Assembly (NCBI RefSeq): GCF_963169125.1
Contig: NC_084801.1
Span: forward strand, 78,309,696-78,373,695
Direction of reading: 5' to 3'
DNA from: Humulus lupulus
Taxonomy: Eukaryota > Streptophyta > Magnoliopsida > Rosales > Cannabaceae
DNA length: 64,000 bases
The notes beneath the pieces are model-generated. The model was not told the DNA's origin, made no database searches, and saw only the letters and a program-made list of their open reading frames with translations. Below, piece after piece: positions 1 to 12,204 of this stretch; the stretch's first letter is position 1, and each line of letters opens with the position of its first letter. Made by a program: the position numbers and the translations under genes.

Positions 1-183
1 AATTCTCATCAATCTTTGGAACTAGGTTAGAATTTATTACTTTTGATTTAAAATAGTTTTCTTATCGATTTTAGACAACTCCTTTGGGTTCGATCTCGTG
101 CTTGCATGAACAATATATTCCATATACGATTCGTGCGCTTGCAAGTTATAAATATTTAAAACATACCCGTTTTGGGTCCATCG
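1..183 (+). repeat. Athila-like LTR, 3' (U5) end only
   Basis: This stretch is the reverse complement of the first ~185 bases of the Athila A LTR at 15650, with scattered mismatches. It ends GGGTCCATC where the family ends CCATCA, so the last base looks mutated. No primer-binding site follows, so it is the end of a 3' LTR or a solo LTR whose remainder lies left of the window. What follows at 184 reads as Tekay LTR, so this copy inserted into the Tekay A 5' LTR. The TSD cannot be tested because the other end is missing. Confidence 0.8.
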
Positions 184-786
184 GGGTTGAATATCTGACT
201 CGGGGCGAGTCGAGGGGTATTTCAGGTATTAGATGTCTTATGGGGTTATCTGGTTATGGAAATAAATATTTGGAGATATATTTGAGGTTAGAATGTGTAG
301 GAGGGAATATTGGGAAAATTTACCATTTTTCCCTCGAGGACGTTTTTGGTACCCCGAGCCTTGATGCAATCACATAGATTTAAGTTAAATAAAACAAATA
401 TAGGAAAACCCTAGACTTTTTATAAAGCGACCCACTCCATCTCCTTTGCTCTGGTTTTCTTACACTCTTGAAGGCCAAGTGACATCTTGGAGAAAACCAG
501 CCAAAACTAAGGAATTGAAGCTAGGAACCAAGCCAGAGTTTTGGAGGCTTAGAGCTTAGGAAACTGAGTTGTGGATTCAATTCTGTACAAGGTAAGCCTC
601 TTAATATGCTGAGTTGTGTTAATTTGCAGCTAGTTTTAGGTTGAATATTAGAGTTTTGCATGTTGGAGGGATGAAGATTCAACTTGGATTTTTATAAGGT
701 TTTTGGATTGTGTTTTTGTTAGGTTTTGCTGTTGAATCTATAGTACAAACTCTGTGATAATTAGTTAGGATTGTTGGCTTGATCTT
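184..786 (+). repeat. Tekay A 5' LTR, first part
   Basis: This is the left part of the 5' LTR of the + strand chromovirus Tekay A. It aligns with the reverse complement of the other Tekay LTRs here, for example the block near 51780-51830, which has the same order of a GGG(T/C)T(G/C)AATA segment, a CTCGGG/GAG segment and a GGGTAT segment. The LTR is interrupted after 786 by the element at 787-9588 and resumes at 9594. Its true 5' end is lost under the Athila-like LTR at 1-183. A short open frame at 84-377 crosses the junction and is not a gene. Confidence 0.75.
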
Positions 787-2989
787 TGTAACGCCCTACT
801 ACCTTAGAGCCGTTACTAAGTGAGTTTTTAAGACAAAACAGTGTGCAATGAACTCGCTAACCGAGGTTTTGAAACAAAAGTGTGACTAATTAAAAGTTAA
901 GGCTGTAATCTTTGAAAATGCGTCGTTTCATTAAAACTTCTATTATTAAACATTTGGGATCCCAAAATAAGGTTTGAAAACTAATTACATCTTGAAATAA
1001 GGTTACAGTTGAGAGATCATAAAATCATAGATTATTACAGCCATTTTTCGAATAAACCCCCCAACCAAAGCAGTCGGGCAGGCCAAACATGTACGCGTCG
1101 CTTCACGCTCTCCGTACTCATGGTTGGTTGACTCAGTCCCTGCTTCTACCTGCCACACAGAGCACCCGTGAGCCGAAGCCCAGCAAGAAAACCCAGATAA
1201 TACATAACATATGCAATTCATATAGCTGGCATAATTTACTGATAAATAGGAAAACCATCATAACAAACAAGCACGGCCATGCCGCCCCAGAGGCCTTACC
1301 AAAGCCTGGGGTTTCGGTTCTCACCGCGAGGACAACTCATGTATCCCTTGGGTCCCGCCCTGAATATAAGCATCCCATGTGCTGAGTGTTACTATCGGCC
1401 CCGCTGCCGCACCCGGCCTACGCCGCTCTCGGCCCATGTCGTTCATTTCAGTATAATCACACATATAGTACATTCGAAATAATCATTCACACACATCATG
1501 ATTCATTTAAGGTTAAACATTTGCACATAATACAATCTGGGGCCATGCCCTGCATCACACAGTGGGGCCATGCCCTATTCTCGGGTGTTACGGTTTTCTT
1601 ACCTGTATTCCGAGCCTCCTGATGCACTAAAGCCGCGAGCACGGTCCTCTAGCACGAGCCTCACCCACAACCTAGTCACAACACACAAGAAACATCCCTC
1701 AATACTAATCAAATCAAAAACCGCTTCCCGGGACCAATCCCACACTCTCGGGACTCCCAAATCCCTAAAACAAGTCATCGGAAACGTCCCCCGAACCCCC
1801 GGAGCAAAAGCTCAAAAACGCAACTTTTGGTGCCCTGAAAATGGCCTAGCGCTGCGGCACTCCCCTCAAGGGCCGCGATGCCCAGAGGGATGCCCCTCTC
1901 CTGATGCAACCTCGCGCGGCGCTCCTTCGCGAACCCAGAAAATCTGGGTTTTCTCTTGCGTTTTTCCCGAACTTAAACCCCTCCAAATCATCCCAACAAT
2001 TACCTAAGTCCCAAAACCAATTCCAAACTTCAAATAGACCATACATCAACCCATAAACATCATAACCCAACTCAATAACACAATCATACTCAAAATCCAC
2101 CCATTTAATCTCAACTTAAGAAATCTAAACCCATAAACCAAAGCTTGAAAAGCTTAAGCCATGCATCAAATTCCTAAACCACAACAGAAATAAATCTTAA
2201 AATTGCACAGAACCTTACCTTGAATGAAGAGTCCAACCTTAAGCTTCCTTGGTTCATCCCCTAAGTCCTCAAGTTTTCAGCTCCCTTCTTCTTCTTCATG
2301 CCCTAGCTTTTTCCCTCTCCTTTTTGTTCTCTTCAAATATCAAAGCATCAAATGGCTAAGTCCCCAAACCGTGTACCCCTTAATACCCAGCTGTAAAATG
2401 TCAATTGCCCAGCCAAATGACCATTTTACCCCTTCATCAAAACCCTATGCTAACTACACCTCAAGGGCACTCTAGTCCTTTCTCCTATATTTCAATTCTA
2501 CCATTTCTTTCACCTAAACTTGTTACTCTCAGAAGTAACTAATGGTTACCCAGGTTACTAAATCTCCAATATCCATTAACCGCCAATTCTCTACTTAACC
2601 ATAAAATCCCCGAGGTACCCCTAGGCTCCTCTCGAGCTGGGTATAGAAATCCCGTTGTGACTCTTAAGTTAACTTGCTCTCTCTAGGACCGTCTCGGCAC
2701 GTGCATCACAACAATAACACCACACTCACTAGGTACAATTCACAGAACACAATTATCACATATATGCCCTCAGCGGGCTAAAATTACCATTACGCCCTTC
2801 TAACACGATCCGGGCCTACATGCATACTAGTAAACATAGCCATGCATCTCAGTTAAAAAATTAGCCAAATAACATGCTTTAAATCATAACCATGCATTTA
2901 ACTCATAAAATCACACGTAAATCCCAACCTGCCCTCCTGGCACACTAATCAAGGCCCTTAAGCCTTATTAGCGAATTTGGGTCGTTACA
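787..2989 (-). repeat. 3' LTR of the non-autonomous Tekay-like element
   Basis: 2,203-bp LTR, 39 bp shorter than its partner at 7347-9588. The difference is explained by a 24-bp loss in a GC-rich patch near 1910-1925, a 13-bp tandem duplication present only in the right copy (near 8715-8740), and two 1-bp indels. About 30 substitutions separate the copies. It contains the conserved hairpin GAGCCGAAGCCC (1170-1181) and degenerate CCGCGGC-like motifs near 1855-1925. Small open frames at 1003-1221, 1089-1385 and 1570-2007 recur in the right LTR and are not supported as genes. Confidence 0.9.
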
Positions 2990-3006
2990 ACTATCCCCTC
3001 CTCATA
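2990..3006 (-). other. Polypurine tract
   Basis: Read on the minus strand this is AGGAGGGGATAGT immediately before the 3' LTR, the position and purine content expected for plus-strand DNA priming. Confidence 0.75.
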
Positions 3007-6000
3007 AAAATTTCGTCCTCGAAATTTATCCAACCCTCCAGTCAGTAAACCTGCAACTCTGACCATAATTCCCAAGGCCCACAGCCTTTACTTTTCAATG
3101 ACACTCTCACCAGAGTAACAATCTTGCCCCTCAAGATTTTGTCTAATAGACATACTCCCGATAGCTTCTTGTTTACACCGCACCCTGCTGAAACCTCAGG
3201 GTCTGCCTCGATTACAATGACCAATTCATTGTCTTATTTATGATTCCAGAGATACTCAAAATCATCACCTCTACTAGGTGGGATCAGCTTGTAGGCCCCG
3301 CTGGCCTAACCCTTAGTACAACTTCAGAATTTTACGTTGAATCAAGAGTCAGAACTCTCCCTTCGTTCTCTGAACGCCTCACAGATCCTCGTCTGTTAAA
3401 CGCGGAGACGCAGCTCTTTATTCTTCCAAATAGGCAGACACTCCTGCTTTAAGAAGTTCAACGACCTACTTGTCTTTCTCTCTGAACTAAAGCCAAACTG
3501 TAGTATTCACCATCCTTCACCTCTTATCAAGCCCTATGTCGCGTTACATTAACAAGACACCAGCAACTGCCACCACGACTTACTTCCCAGGGATTACACT
3601 TCCCTTAATACCTCAAGTATTCGCCTACTCAGCGCTTAATTCTTTAAGATCTTTGATAAAATTTCAGACTACCATTCCACTTGCAATCAACTGATAATTC
3701 CAGGTTCCCACTCTGTTCTTTTCGTTCTCTAAATCCATTCCAACAATTTAAAATACCATAGGGCCTCCATTCAGTATCATCGACGTTCTATCCTGAAACC
3801 AGTTCACTTGCCCCAACAACATTAACTCAAACAACCGAGTTAAAACTTTTCATGTCCAAACACCTTACTTAAGGTCTATTGTGGTCTATCCCTACGATGC
3901 ACCACCACATCACCTAACCCTTCAGGGTCCAAAGGAAATCACTAGGTTATGTCACCCGCTCAACCCTCCCGGTACGACGTACCCTAGGAGGTGGAATGAT
4001 GTCCATTCAAAATTCTCATTCATAAACCGGATCTAATTAGATCCTTCATCCATTCCTGGTATCCCAACTTGTACCACCTTAGCAGGGTCCTTCCCTGCTT
4101 CAACCAAAGCCGACACTTCGGATTCCGTAGCTCAGTGACACCCACCAGCTAATCACTACCTACTAACGTTATGCCAATCTCAGTCGTTGCCTTGTCCATT
4201 CTATTACAATTTATAGCGTTATTCCCAGACTGACACACGCCTCACAGTTAGGAGTTCCGCCTCCAATTAAATTTCCTTTCTCTCAATCGAGGATTTCAAA
4301 CACTGATCATCCGTCCATTACCTTTCACCGCATCTAGGTCTCAACGTTAACTTTCTTACTAATACCCAATACTTAAGTACCTTATGCCCTGCACAACAGT
4401 CGACCTAACGTTCTAAGTGTACCAACCATGATCCATTCAGTCGTCTCCCACAAGGTTCAATCCACCCTCGCGTCAATTGCGCCTGGGCGTGCACAATCTG
4501 TGATGCACTCCCACAATTCCATACCCTCATCATAGATAAGATCCTTTATGTAATCACTCTTTACTTAACCAAAACATACACAAATTCCAGATACTAAACA
4601 ATCTTACCTTGTCTTCTGAATTTCTTTCTGATTTGACACCACTCAGTCCGTCTAACTTCGAGTTTTACTGTTCTCCTCATCTCTGATGTAGTTGTCTCCG
4701 GAGGTGCTTATGCAATAGATGACGCGCTTACCAGCCTCGTTATGCCTTCAATTCTTCAGACGTTCTTCATTAGCTTCTTTGCGGCTTCAGATCAATTCTT
4801 CTCTTACCTGTCCTTTCTTCTCGTAGCTCTAATCTGAGAACTCCTGACGACACCCAACTAACACTCCGTAGAACCTTACCTGAGACTCTGCCTTCTGGGT
4901 ACTAACGTCTTCAGCATAATTATCAATTGCTCACCATTTCTGTCTGGGAGTAATCCACATGCACTGCTCGTGAGCTTGAAGGGGACTTGCCCAATCCGTT
5001 CATGCATTCTCTGCCTAAAGAACTTACCTGTGCTGCTGCAGCTTGAACCGTTCCAGAATCCTTGTTACTAACTCCTCACACCCTACCCGGTGCAAAACTA
5101 GACCATTTCACAAATGTCTTTATCCTTGGTTTCCAACTGGTAATAACCAGGTCGTAGATCAACTCTTGGGGACATCGTCCCATCTTGTATCCAACATTAA
5201 AATTTTGTTCTAACGCGACGATGCCAACAATCACTGCAGTATAGCACACTGGCTACACCAGGCTCAGATTCCTTCGATCGCTTCAATAGACTTTCTGTCG
5301 GCCAAAACCGTCTTTTACAACATTCCTTATAGCAATCCTATCTGTAGTCTGACCTTGAAGTATCCCCTAAATCTTTCTTTACATACCCACGTAATTTTCC
5401 CACTGATCGGCTCTGTCTCCTTTACGTATTCCAGATGATATCCTCAACAATCCATCTGCCAGAGTTTCTAATTCCTTCTTAATAAGTATCACTATCCTCA
5501 GCCTCTCGAAGCATTCTCAACACCGAATCCTTCCAGTTCGCTACATGACCAAAGCATAAGCTCGTCAGTTAAATATTCACCCTTGAGGACTCAGCCTCGA
5601 ACTTTGAATGTATCGCTGCACTCTGGTTCTCCGTTCCCTCACCATGGGAAATCCATCCCAACATATCGAGTCATTCTATGTAGAAGTCCTCACCTGACCT
5701 CCTCTCAGGTGGCATCCTCTCCCCCATGCGCATACTAACTAACCTCCCTGGTTCTTGTCGCCAGCTCGACAACCACCTTAGCAATCAAGCTTATTTCAAA
5801 TCTCAAATTAGGTGCCCAAGCACTGTCTGGGGTCCTTCTACCTCAACAATCGTGAATCCAACCTTGCTGCGTTCTATCAAATAAAAGTACCATCCTTTCA
5901 ACCAGACCTCTCCCCTCTCTTGGCAATTCCAGAAGCCACAACCCTATCCGGGGTTCTTTTAACTTGATTATCCCGAATCTATCTTTACTAATTCCATCAA

Positions 6001-7332
6001 AGGAAGCACTGCCCTTGCGGCTCTAGCACTCATGCTCTAATCATCAACCATCAGTTCCTCGACATCATGGCCCTCTCCGCCATCCACATACATACGATAA
6101 TTCCTTATATCAGGGCGGCCCAAATTCCCTAGACTATTCCAGATCTCATATCCTTAAATGGGTCGCCATCCAATTCCAGATACATCCGTCAGTATAAATT
6201 CCCAAATGAATTATCCAATTCACCAAACCCATTGATTTACACTGTTGTTACCCCCAACAGTCCAAGCCAAACTTATAAGTCCACCCGTCTCCACGGTTCA
6301 AATCATGTCTTATAATCCCTTCTAACAATCATCATCTAGGTTCTTCCCAACCCATTGAGTCAGTACCTCAGCCCGAGTACCATTTCCAGGCATCTCCCTG
6401 CCTCAACATTCAACACACCCCTCTAATCAGGATCTCTCATCCTCTTAACCAAGGGTGGAACTAACTCTGCCCGTCTATTGATAATTTCCTTGCCAGCTTG
6501 TACTCTCCTCAACACCTGAGGATAATACCCTTTAAGCCTTTCATACGGTACCCTTATCTGTCCATACCTCACAGTAAACCAACACTGGTAACCTCACTGT
6601 CGAAACATCTAAATCAGCTATTCCCCAGAGAAAATCCGCTATTCTTCTATCCCATCTCAACTAACAAACTCCGCAGCTTACTCACACACTAGTGACTCTC
6701 TGCTGCTACTTTTAGGGATAACTGGAGATCTCAACTCCAACTTACATCTAGAAACCCCCTTTTCAACACAATATCAGGTCCCCAAACCCTTCTAGGAACA
6801 AACAACACGAGTTCATCTGTCAAAACTGACCAACTCCTCTGTGGTTCCTACTCTGAACCAAACCACCACTAGGTCCAAATATCCACAGGTATAATGCACA
6901 CACAAGCATATACTAGTTCAAATCCACAATGTCACACATTTAGCTACCAAATTTTATCACCACTAAGTATATCCATACTCATCATGCTTCATACAAGCCA
7001 ATACACAGATACAACATATGAATTTAATTCAGAAAATTAACCACATACACTCAATATGCGAACCGCTATGCCAATACTCATCCATATGCATAATAGTATT
7101 ATTCAGCATGCATCAATCACAACATGCAATAATCAAGGGCCCAGCCCAACAGCATCTCATGCATATGTCATCTCATTCCTCATGCTCCATATAAAATAAG
7201 CAGGCAAACAGGGCATTCAAATATATATTCAGACATGTCAATTATTCATACCAACCAACCCTGAGTCGAGCTTGTCACTGACAGCGAGCGTACATGTTCG
7301 GTCGATCTCCAGAACCAATAAACCTTGGCTCG
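3007..7332 (-). other. Non-coding interior of the non-autonomous element
   Basis: About 4.3 kb without a credible coding frame on either strand. The + strand is pyrimidine- and C-rich. Two similar ~65-base segments occur near 5835-5905 and 5948-6015. The last ~330 bases before the primer site (about 7010-7332) resemble the Tekay A leader (10777-11099). By eye there is no protease, RT or integrase motif, even degenerate. A translated search on the minus strand against chromovirus pol would decide between extreme decay and an unrelated filler sequence. Confidence 0.6.
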
Positions 7333-7346
7333 CTCTGATACCAAGT
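7333..7346 (-). other. Primer-binding site, tRNA-iMet type
   Basis: Minus-strand TGGTATCAGAGC lies two bases inside the 5' LTR. It matches the 3' end of plant initiator tRNA-Met, the usual primer for chromoviruses, and fixes the element's orientation. Confidence 0.9.
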
Positions 7347-9588
7347 TGTAACGCCCTACTTCCTTAGAGCCGTTACTAAGTGAGTTTTTAAGACAAAACA
7401 GTGTGCAATGAACTCGCTAACCGAGGTTTTGAAACAAAAGTGTGACTAATTAAAAGTTAAGGCTGTAATCTTTGAAAATGCGTCGTTTCATTAAAACTTC
7501 TATTATTAAACATTTGGGATCCCAAAATAAGGTTTGAAAACTAATTACATCTTGAAATAAGGTTACAGCTGAGAGATCATAAAATCATAGATTATTACAG
7601 CCATTTTTCGAATAAACCCCCCAACCAAAGCAGTCGGGCAGGCCAAACATGTACGCGTTGCTTCACGCTCTCCGTACTCATGGTTGGTTGACTCAGTCCC
7701 TGCTTCTACCTGCCACACAGAGCACCCGTGAGCCGAAGCCCAGCAAGAAAACCCAGATAATACATAACATATGCAATTCATATAGCTGGCATAATTTACT
7801 GATAAATAGGAAAACCATCATAACAAACAAGCACGGCCATGCCGCCCCAGAGGCCTTACCAAAGCCTGGGGTTTCGGTTCTCACCGCGAGGACAACTCAT
7901 GTATCCCTTGGGTCCCACCCTGAATATAAGCATCCCATGTGCTGAGTGTTACTATCGGCCCTCGCTGCCGCACCCGGCCTACGCCGCTCTCGGCCCTTGC
8001 CGTTCATTTCAGTATAATCACACATATAGTACATTCGAAATAATCATTCACACACATCATGATTCATTTAAGGTTAAACATTTGCACATAATACAATCTG
8101 GGGCCATGCCCTGCAATCACACAGTGGGGCCATGCCCTATTCTCGGGTGTTACAGTTTTCTTACCTGTATTCCGAGCCTCCTGATGCACTAAAGCCGCGA
8201 GCACGGTCCTCTAGCACGAGCCTCACCCACAACCTAGTCACAACACATAAGAAACATCCCTCAATACTAATCAAATCAAAAACCGCTTCCCGGGACCAAT
8301 CCCACTCTCTCGGGACTCCCAAATCCTTAAAACAAGTCATCGGAAACATCCCCCGAACCCCCGGAGCAAAAGCTCAAAAACGCAACTTTTGGTGCCCTGA
8401 AAATGGCCTAGCTCTGCGGCACTCCCCTCAAGGGCCGCGGCGCCCAGTGGGATGCCTCTCTCCTGATGCAACCTCGCGCCGCGGCGCCCAAGAACAGGGC
8501 CGCGGCACTCCTTCGCGAACCCAGAAAATCTGGGTTTTCTCTTGCGTTTTTCCCGTACTTAAACCCCTCCAAATCATCCCAACAATTACCTAAGTCCCAA
8601 AACCAATTCCAAACTTCAAATAGACCATACATCAACCCATAAACATCATAACCCAACTCAATAACACAATCATACTCAAAATCCACCCATTTAATCTCAA
8701 CTTAAGAAATCTAAACCCATAAACCAAAAACATAAACCAAAGCTTGAAAAGCTTAAGCCATGCATCAAATTTCTAAACCACAACAGAAATAAATCTTAAA
8801 ATTGCACAGAACCTTACCTTGAATGAAGAGTCCAACCTTAAGCTTCCTTGGTTCATCCCCTAAGTCCTCAAGTTTTCAGCTCCCTTCTTCTTCTTCATGC
8901 CCTAGCTTTTTCCCTCTCCTTTTTGTTCTCTTCAAATATCAAAGCATCAAATGGCTAAGTCCCCAAGCCGTGTACCCCTTAATACCCAGCTGCAAAATGT
9001 CAATTGCCCAGCCAAATGACCATTTTACCCCTTCATCAAAACCCTATGCTAACTACACCTCAAGGGCACTCTAGTCCTTTCTCCTATATTGCAATTCTAC
9101 CATTTCTTTCACCTAAACTTGTTACTCTCAGCAGTAACTAATGGTTACCCAGGTTACTAAATCTCCAATATCTATTAACCGCTAATTCTCTACTTAACCA
9201 TAAAATCCCCGAGGTACCCCTAGGCTCCTCCCGAGCCGGGTATAGAAATCCCGTTGTGACTCTTAAGTTAACTTGCTCTCTCTAGGACCGTCTCGGCACG
9301 TGCATCACAACAATAACACCACACTCACAAGGTACAATTCACAGAACACAATTATCACATATATGCCCTCAGCGGGCTAAAATTACCATTACGCCCTTCT
9401 AACACGATCCGGGCCTACATGCATACTAGTAAACATAGCCATGCATCTCAGTTAAACAATTAGCCAAATAACATGCTTTAAATCATAACCATGCATTTAA
9501 CTCATAAAATCACACGTAAATCCCAACCTGCCCTCCTGGCACACTAATCAAGGCCCTTAAGCCTAATTAGCGAATTTGGGTCGTTACA
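7347..9588 (-). repeat. 5' LTR of the non-autonomous Tekay-like element
   Basis: 2,242-bp LTR. It keeps three exact CCGCGGC motifs (8435-8441, 8479-8485, 8500-8506), two of which lie in the segment partly lost from the left LTR. The hairpin motif is at 7730-7741. Short open frames duplicate those in the left LTR (for example 7563-7781 and 8132-8593). Confidence 0.9.
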
Positions 9589-9593
9589 ATCTT

Positions 9594-10759
9594 GGGGATA
9601 ATTGGACTGGTTTTTGAGGTGAAAATGATGAGTTTTTCTGGGCTCGAGGGGTCAGGCCGCGACCCTGTTCTTGCTGAGCCGTGGCCCCCTTAATCTTTGG
9701 TTGTCTGGGATTGGAGACGCGCCGCGGCCCGTGTGGGCTATTTTGAGGTAGGCCCTCGGGTTGAGCTGGGGACCGCGGCATGAGTCCCTAGGGCCGCAGC
9801 GCTTAGTGAATTTTTGGGTCCTAGAGGTGTTTTAGGCTCGGGAATTAAATAGTTAAGGATCGGGAATTCACCCGGATTGATAGAATTCAAGGTTTCGGAG
9901 ACTAGAATTATTACTCAAAGTTACTTAATGGATTAGAACTTGATGGATGAATATTTTTAATGCATTGTGACTAGGGTTTCGGCGAGGCTCGGACTAGGGA
10001 ACTGTGCTCGGGATATCGGTGCCAAGAAAGATTGGGACACAGGTAAGAAAACTATTGTTCCCATAGAGCTTGTGTTGAAGGGCCGAGAATGGCAAAGGCT
10101 GAGAACGGCGAAGGCCGGGAATAGCAAAGGCTGGGAATGGCGAAGGCCGAGAATGGAAAGGGGCCGGGTGCAGCGTTTAGCACGCGGAGTGCGAGCAGCC
10201 AGGGTGAGACCCCAAGGGATACCTAGGATATCCTTACGGTTTAGACTGCGAACCCAGGGCCTAGTAAAGCGCCTGCGACGGCATGGCCGTACATGTATGC
10301 CCTGGTGTTGGCTTGATTTTATATTAAGTGTTTGATATGCATTTATTATCTGCTTGTGAGGGTTTTCTTGCTAGGCTTCGGCTCACGGGTGCTCTATGGT
10401 GCAGGTAAAGGCAAAGGGAGAGTCTATCAACCTTGAGTATGGCAAGCGGGACGAGCGGCGCGTACATGTCCGATCTGTCTGGCTGCCACGACCAGGGGTG
10501 TTTTTGGGAGATGTTTGTGCAAAACCTGAATTTTGTCGTTTAGTCAACTCTAATTATATTTGAGTTGTAAATATTTCTAGACAATGTTTGTGGGATCCCA
10601 AATGTTAAATGTCTTATAAATTTTCAATAAAAGGTTTATTCTCAAGTTTATGACTCTGATTATGATTTAATTACACTTTTGTCTTAAAACCTCGATTAGC
10701 GAGTTAATTGCACATTTTAAACTCACTTAGTAACGGCTCTAAGGCAGTAAGGCGTTACA
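9594..10759 (+). repeat. Tekay A 5' LTR, second part
   Basis: Continuation of the LTR begun at 184-786. It ends GGCGTTACA at 10759, directly before a primer-binding site, so it is the 5' LTR of a + strand element. It contains CCGCGGC motifs at 9722-9728 and 9773-9779 with near variants at 9656 and 9792, a 16-bp minisatellite at 10081-10160, and the hairpin AGGCTTCGGCTC at 10373-10384 followed by a splice-donor-like GCAGGTAAAG near 10402. Open frames at 9584-9781 (-) and 9967-10335 (+) lie wholly inside LTR and are not supported as genes. Confidence 0.85.
10081..10160 (+). repeat. 16-bp minisatellite, 5 copies
   Basis: Five head-to-tail 16-bp units of the form GGCYGRGAAYGGCRAA. Units differ at a few positions, mostly C/T and A/G. 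Related repeats sit at the matching place in the other Tekay LTRs. Confidence 0.85.
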
Positions 10760-11099
10760 ACTTGGTATCAAAGTGAGCCAAGGTTTGTGGTTTCTGGAGA
10801 ATGACCGAACATGTACACTCGCTGTCAGTGGCAAGCTCGACTCAGGGTTGGTTGGTATGATTGACTTATATGTTGAATTATGTGTTTAAATGCCCCGCTT
10901 GCCTGCTTATTTCTTGTAGAGCATTATGAATGAGTTAGCATATGCATGATGCTAGGGCATGGCCCGTTTTGTGTTATATGTTATTTGAGTGTTATGTGGA
11001 ATTGTTGCTTATAGTTGACTGATGTGATTGGGAGGTGGTTTTGGATGTTTTTATTATGCCTGATGAGCGGCGTCATTGATTGCAGGCATATTTGTTGAG
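10760..11099 (+). other. Tekay A primer-binding site and gag leader
   Basis: TGGTATCAAAGTGAGC at 10763-10778 is a tRNA-iMet-type primer site with A for G at one position. About 320 bases of untranslated leader follow, similar to the reverse complement of 7010-7332. No open frame of note before the gag ATG at 11100. Confidence 0.8.
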
Positions 11100-12204
11100 A
11101 TGCCTCGTCAATTATCTAGACTCCACAGCAGTCGGGCCGACGATGATAACCAGGGTCGGGATCCTCCACTTGCCCCACAGAATTGGCAATAGATGTTTGC
11201 CGAAATGGAAGCAAGACTGCAACGAACAGAGGAAGAACTTCGACAGTTGAGGCAGCAGGCCCCTCCACAGGTCACTAGGTTACCAGTCCAGCATGTTGTG
11301 GCGCTAGTGTCGGTTCAATCTGTTGTGGAAAACAGGTGGGAACCCTTATATGAGCGGTTCAGAAAACAACATCCTCCCACCTTTGCGGGTGGGCCAGACC
11401 CACTACGGGCAAAGCAGTGGATGAATATGATCTCCTCTATTCTTGATTTTATGAGGGCTGAGGGGAACGAGAGGGTAGCTTATGCAAGCTACATGTTCAG
11501 AGAGGATGCCCGCATCTGGTGGGATGTAGTCGTTCAGAGGAGAGATGTGACAGTTATGACCTAGGGGGAATTTAGAAGTATCTTTAATGAGAAGTATTAC
11601 AGTGTGGCAGTCCCAGCTGTGAAGGTTGATGAGCTTATCAACCTGACTCAGAACCGGATGACCGTGACAGAGTATTCTTTGAAGTTCGATCGTTTGGCAA
11701 AGTTTGCGCTAGATCTAGTGCCGACAGATGTGGTAAGAAGGGATAGGTTCGTACGGGGATTGAATGTTATGATTTCTCTTGATGTGAAGATCACCCTAGA
11801 TCCATATACTACTACCTACGCTCAGGTGGTAGAAAAGGCCCTTACAACTGAGGGGGCCGAGGACCAAATTTGGAGAAAGAGCGCTGTTAGACGCGATTCC
11901 AGGAGGATAGTGCCTCCTTTAATTGGATCTGGTCGGGGTAGTTGCTCTAGTGAGCAGAAGAGGAAGGCTCCAGATTGCTTTGTCTCTCCCAGTTCTGATA
12001 GGAGGGCATGGGGTGGTTTTAGTTGCCGTCAGGGCGGAAGTGACAGCTGGAGGAGTTTCCTAGTATGTCCTCGATGCAGACAACGACATCAGGGTGAATG
12101 CATGATTAGGGCCTGCTTTGTTTGTGGGAGTGCCAATCATCTGAAGAAGGACTGCCCACAAGCCAGGAAGGAGGAGCCAAAGCAGGGCGATAGTCCCGCT
12201 CCAG
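11100..12204 (+). pseudogene. gag: Tekay A gag (broken)
   Basis: Capsid/nucleocapsid gene of a chromovirus. The ATG at 11100 follows the leader; the frame then runs to about 12204 with in-frame TAG codons at 11190-11192 and 11562-11564, both explicable as transitions (Gln and Trp codons). The capsid region (about 11340-11720) has the family's PPTFxGGPDP and MFREDARIWWD patches. The C-terminal half ends in a zinc knuckle CFVCGSANHLKKDC (CX2CX4HX4C, about 12115-12156), the RNA-binding part of nucleocapsid. A frameshift near 12205 moves reading into the protease frame. In a working element this protein would form the cytoplasmic particle. Lineage Tekay/Del is judged from these patches. Confidence 0.85.

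Larger units (their letters stand above)
787..9588 (-). mobile_element. Non-autonomous Tekay-like LTR retrotransposon, complete
   Basis: Complete element of 8,802 bp with TG...CA LTRs at 787-2989 and 7347-9588 and a perfect 5-bp TSD, ATCTT, at 782-786 and 9589-9593. Orientation is minus: the primer-binding site (TGGTATCAGAGC, tRNA-iMet type) abuts the right LTR and a purine-rich tract abuts the left LTR. LTR ends (TGTAACG...TTACA, read on +), primer site and leader closely match Tekay A, so it belongs to the chromovirus Tekay/Del group. The 4.36 kb interior has no open frame above about 70 codons and no gag or pol motif I can recognise, though the LTRs are about 98.6% identical by hand count. 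It therefore probably moved using proteins from another element. Confidence 0.9.

Noticed and set aside
1089..1385. Open frames repeated in both LTRs (1003-1221, 1089-1385, 1570-2007 and 7563-7781, 7649-7945, 8132-8593)
   Set aside because: They are duplicates because LTRs are duplicates. They have no known domain, and related LTRs keep them only in part.
9967..10335. 122-codon Arg-rich frame
   Set aside because: Lies in the Tekay A LTR over the 16-bp minisatellite, whose composition gives the Arg/Gly content.
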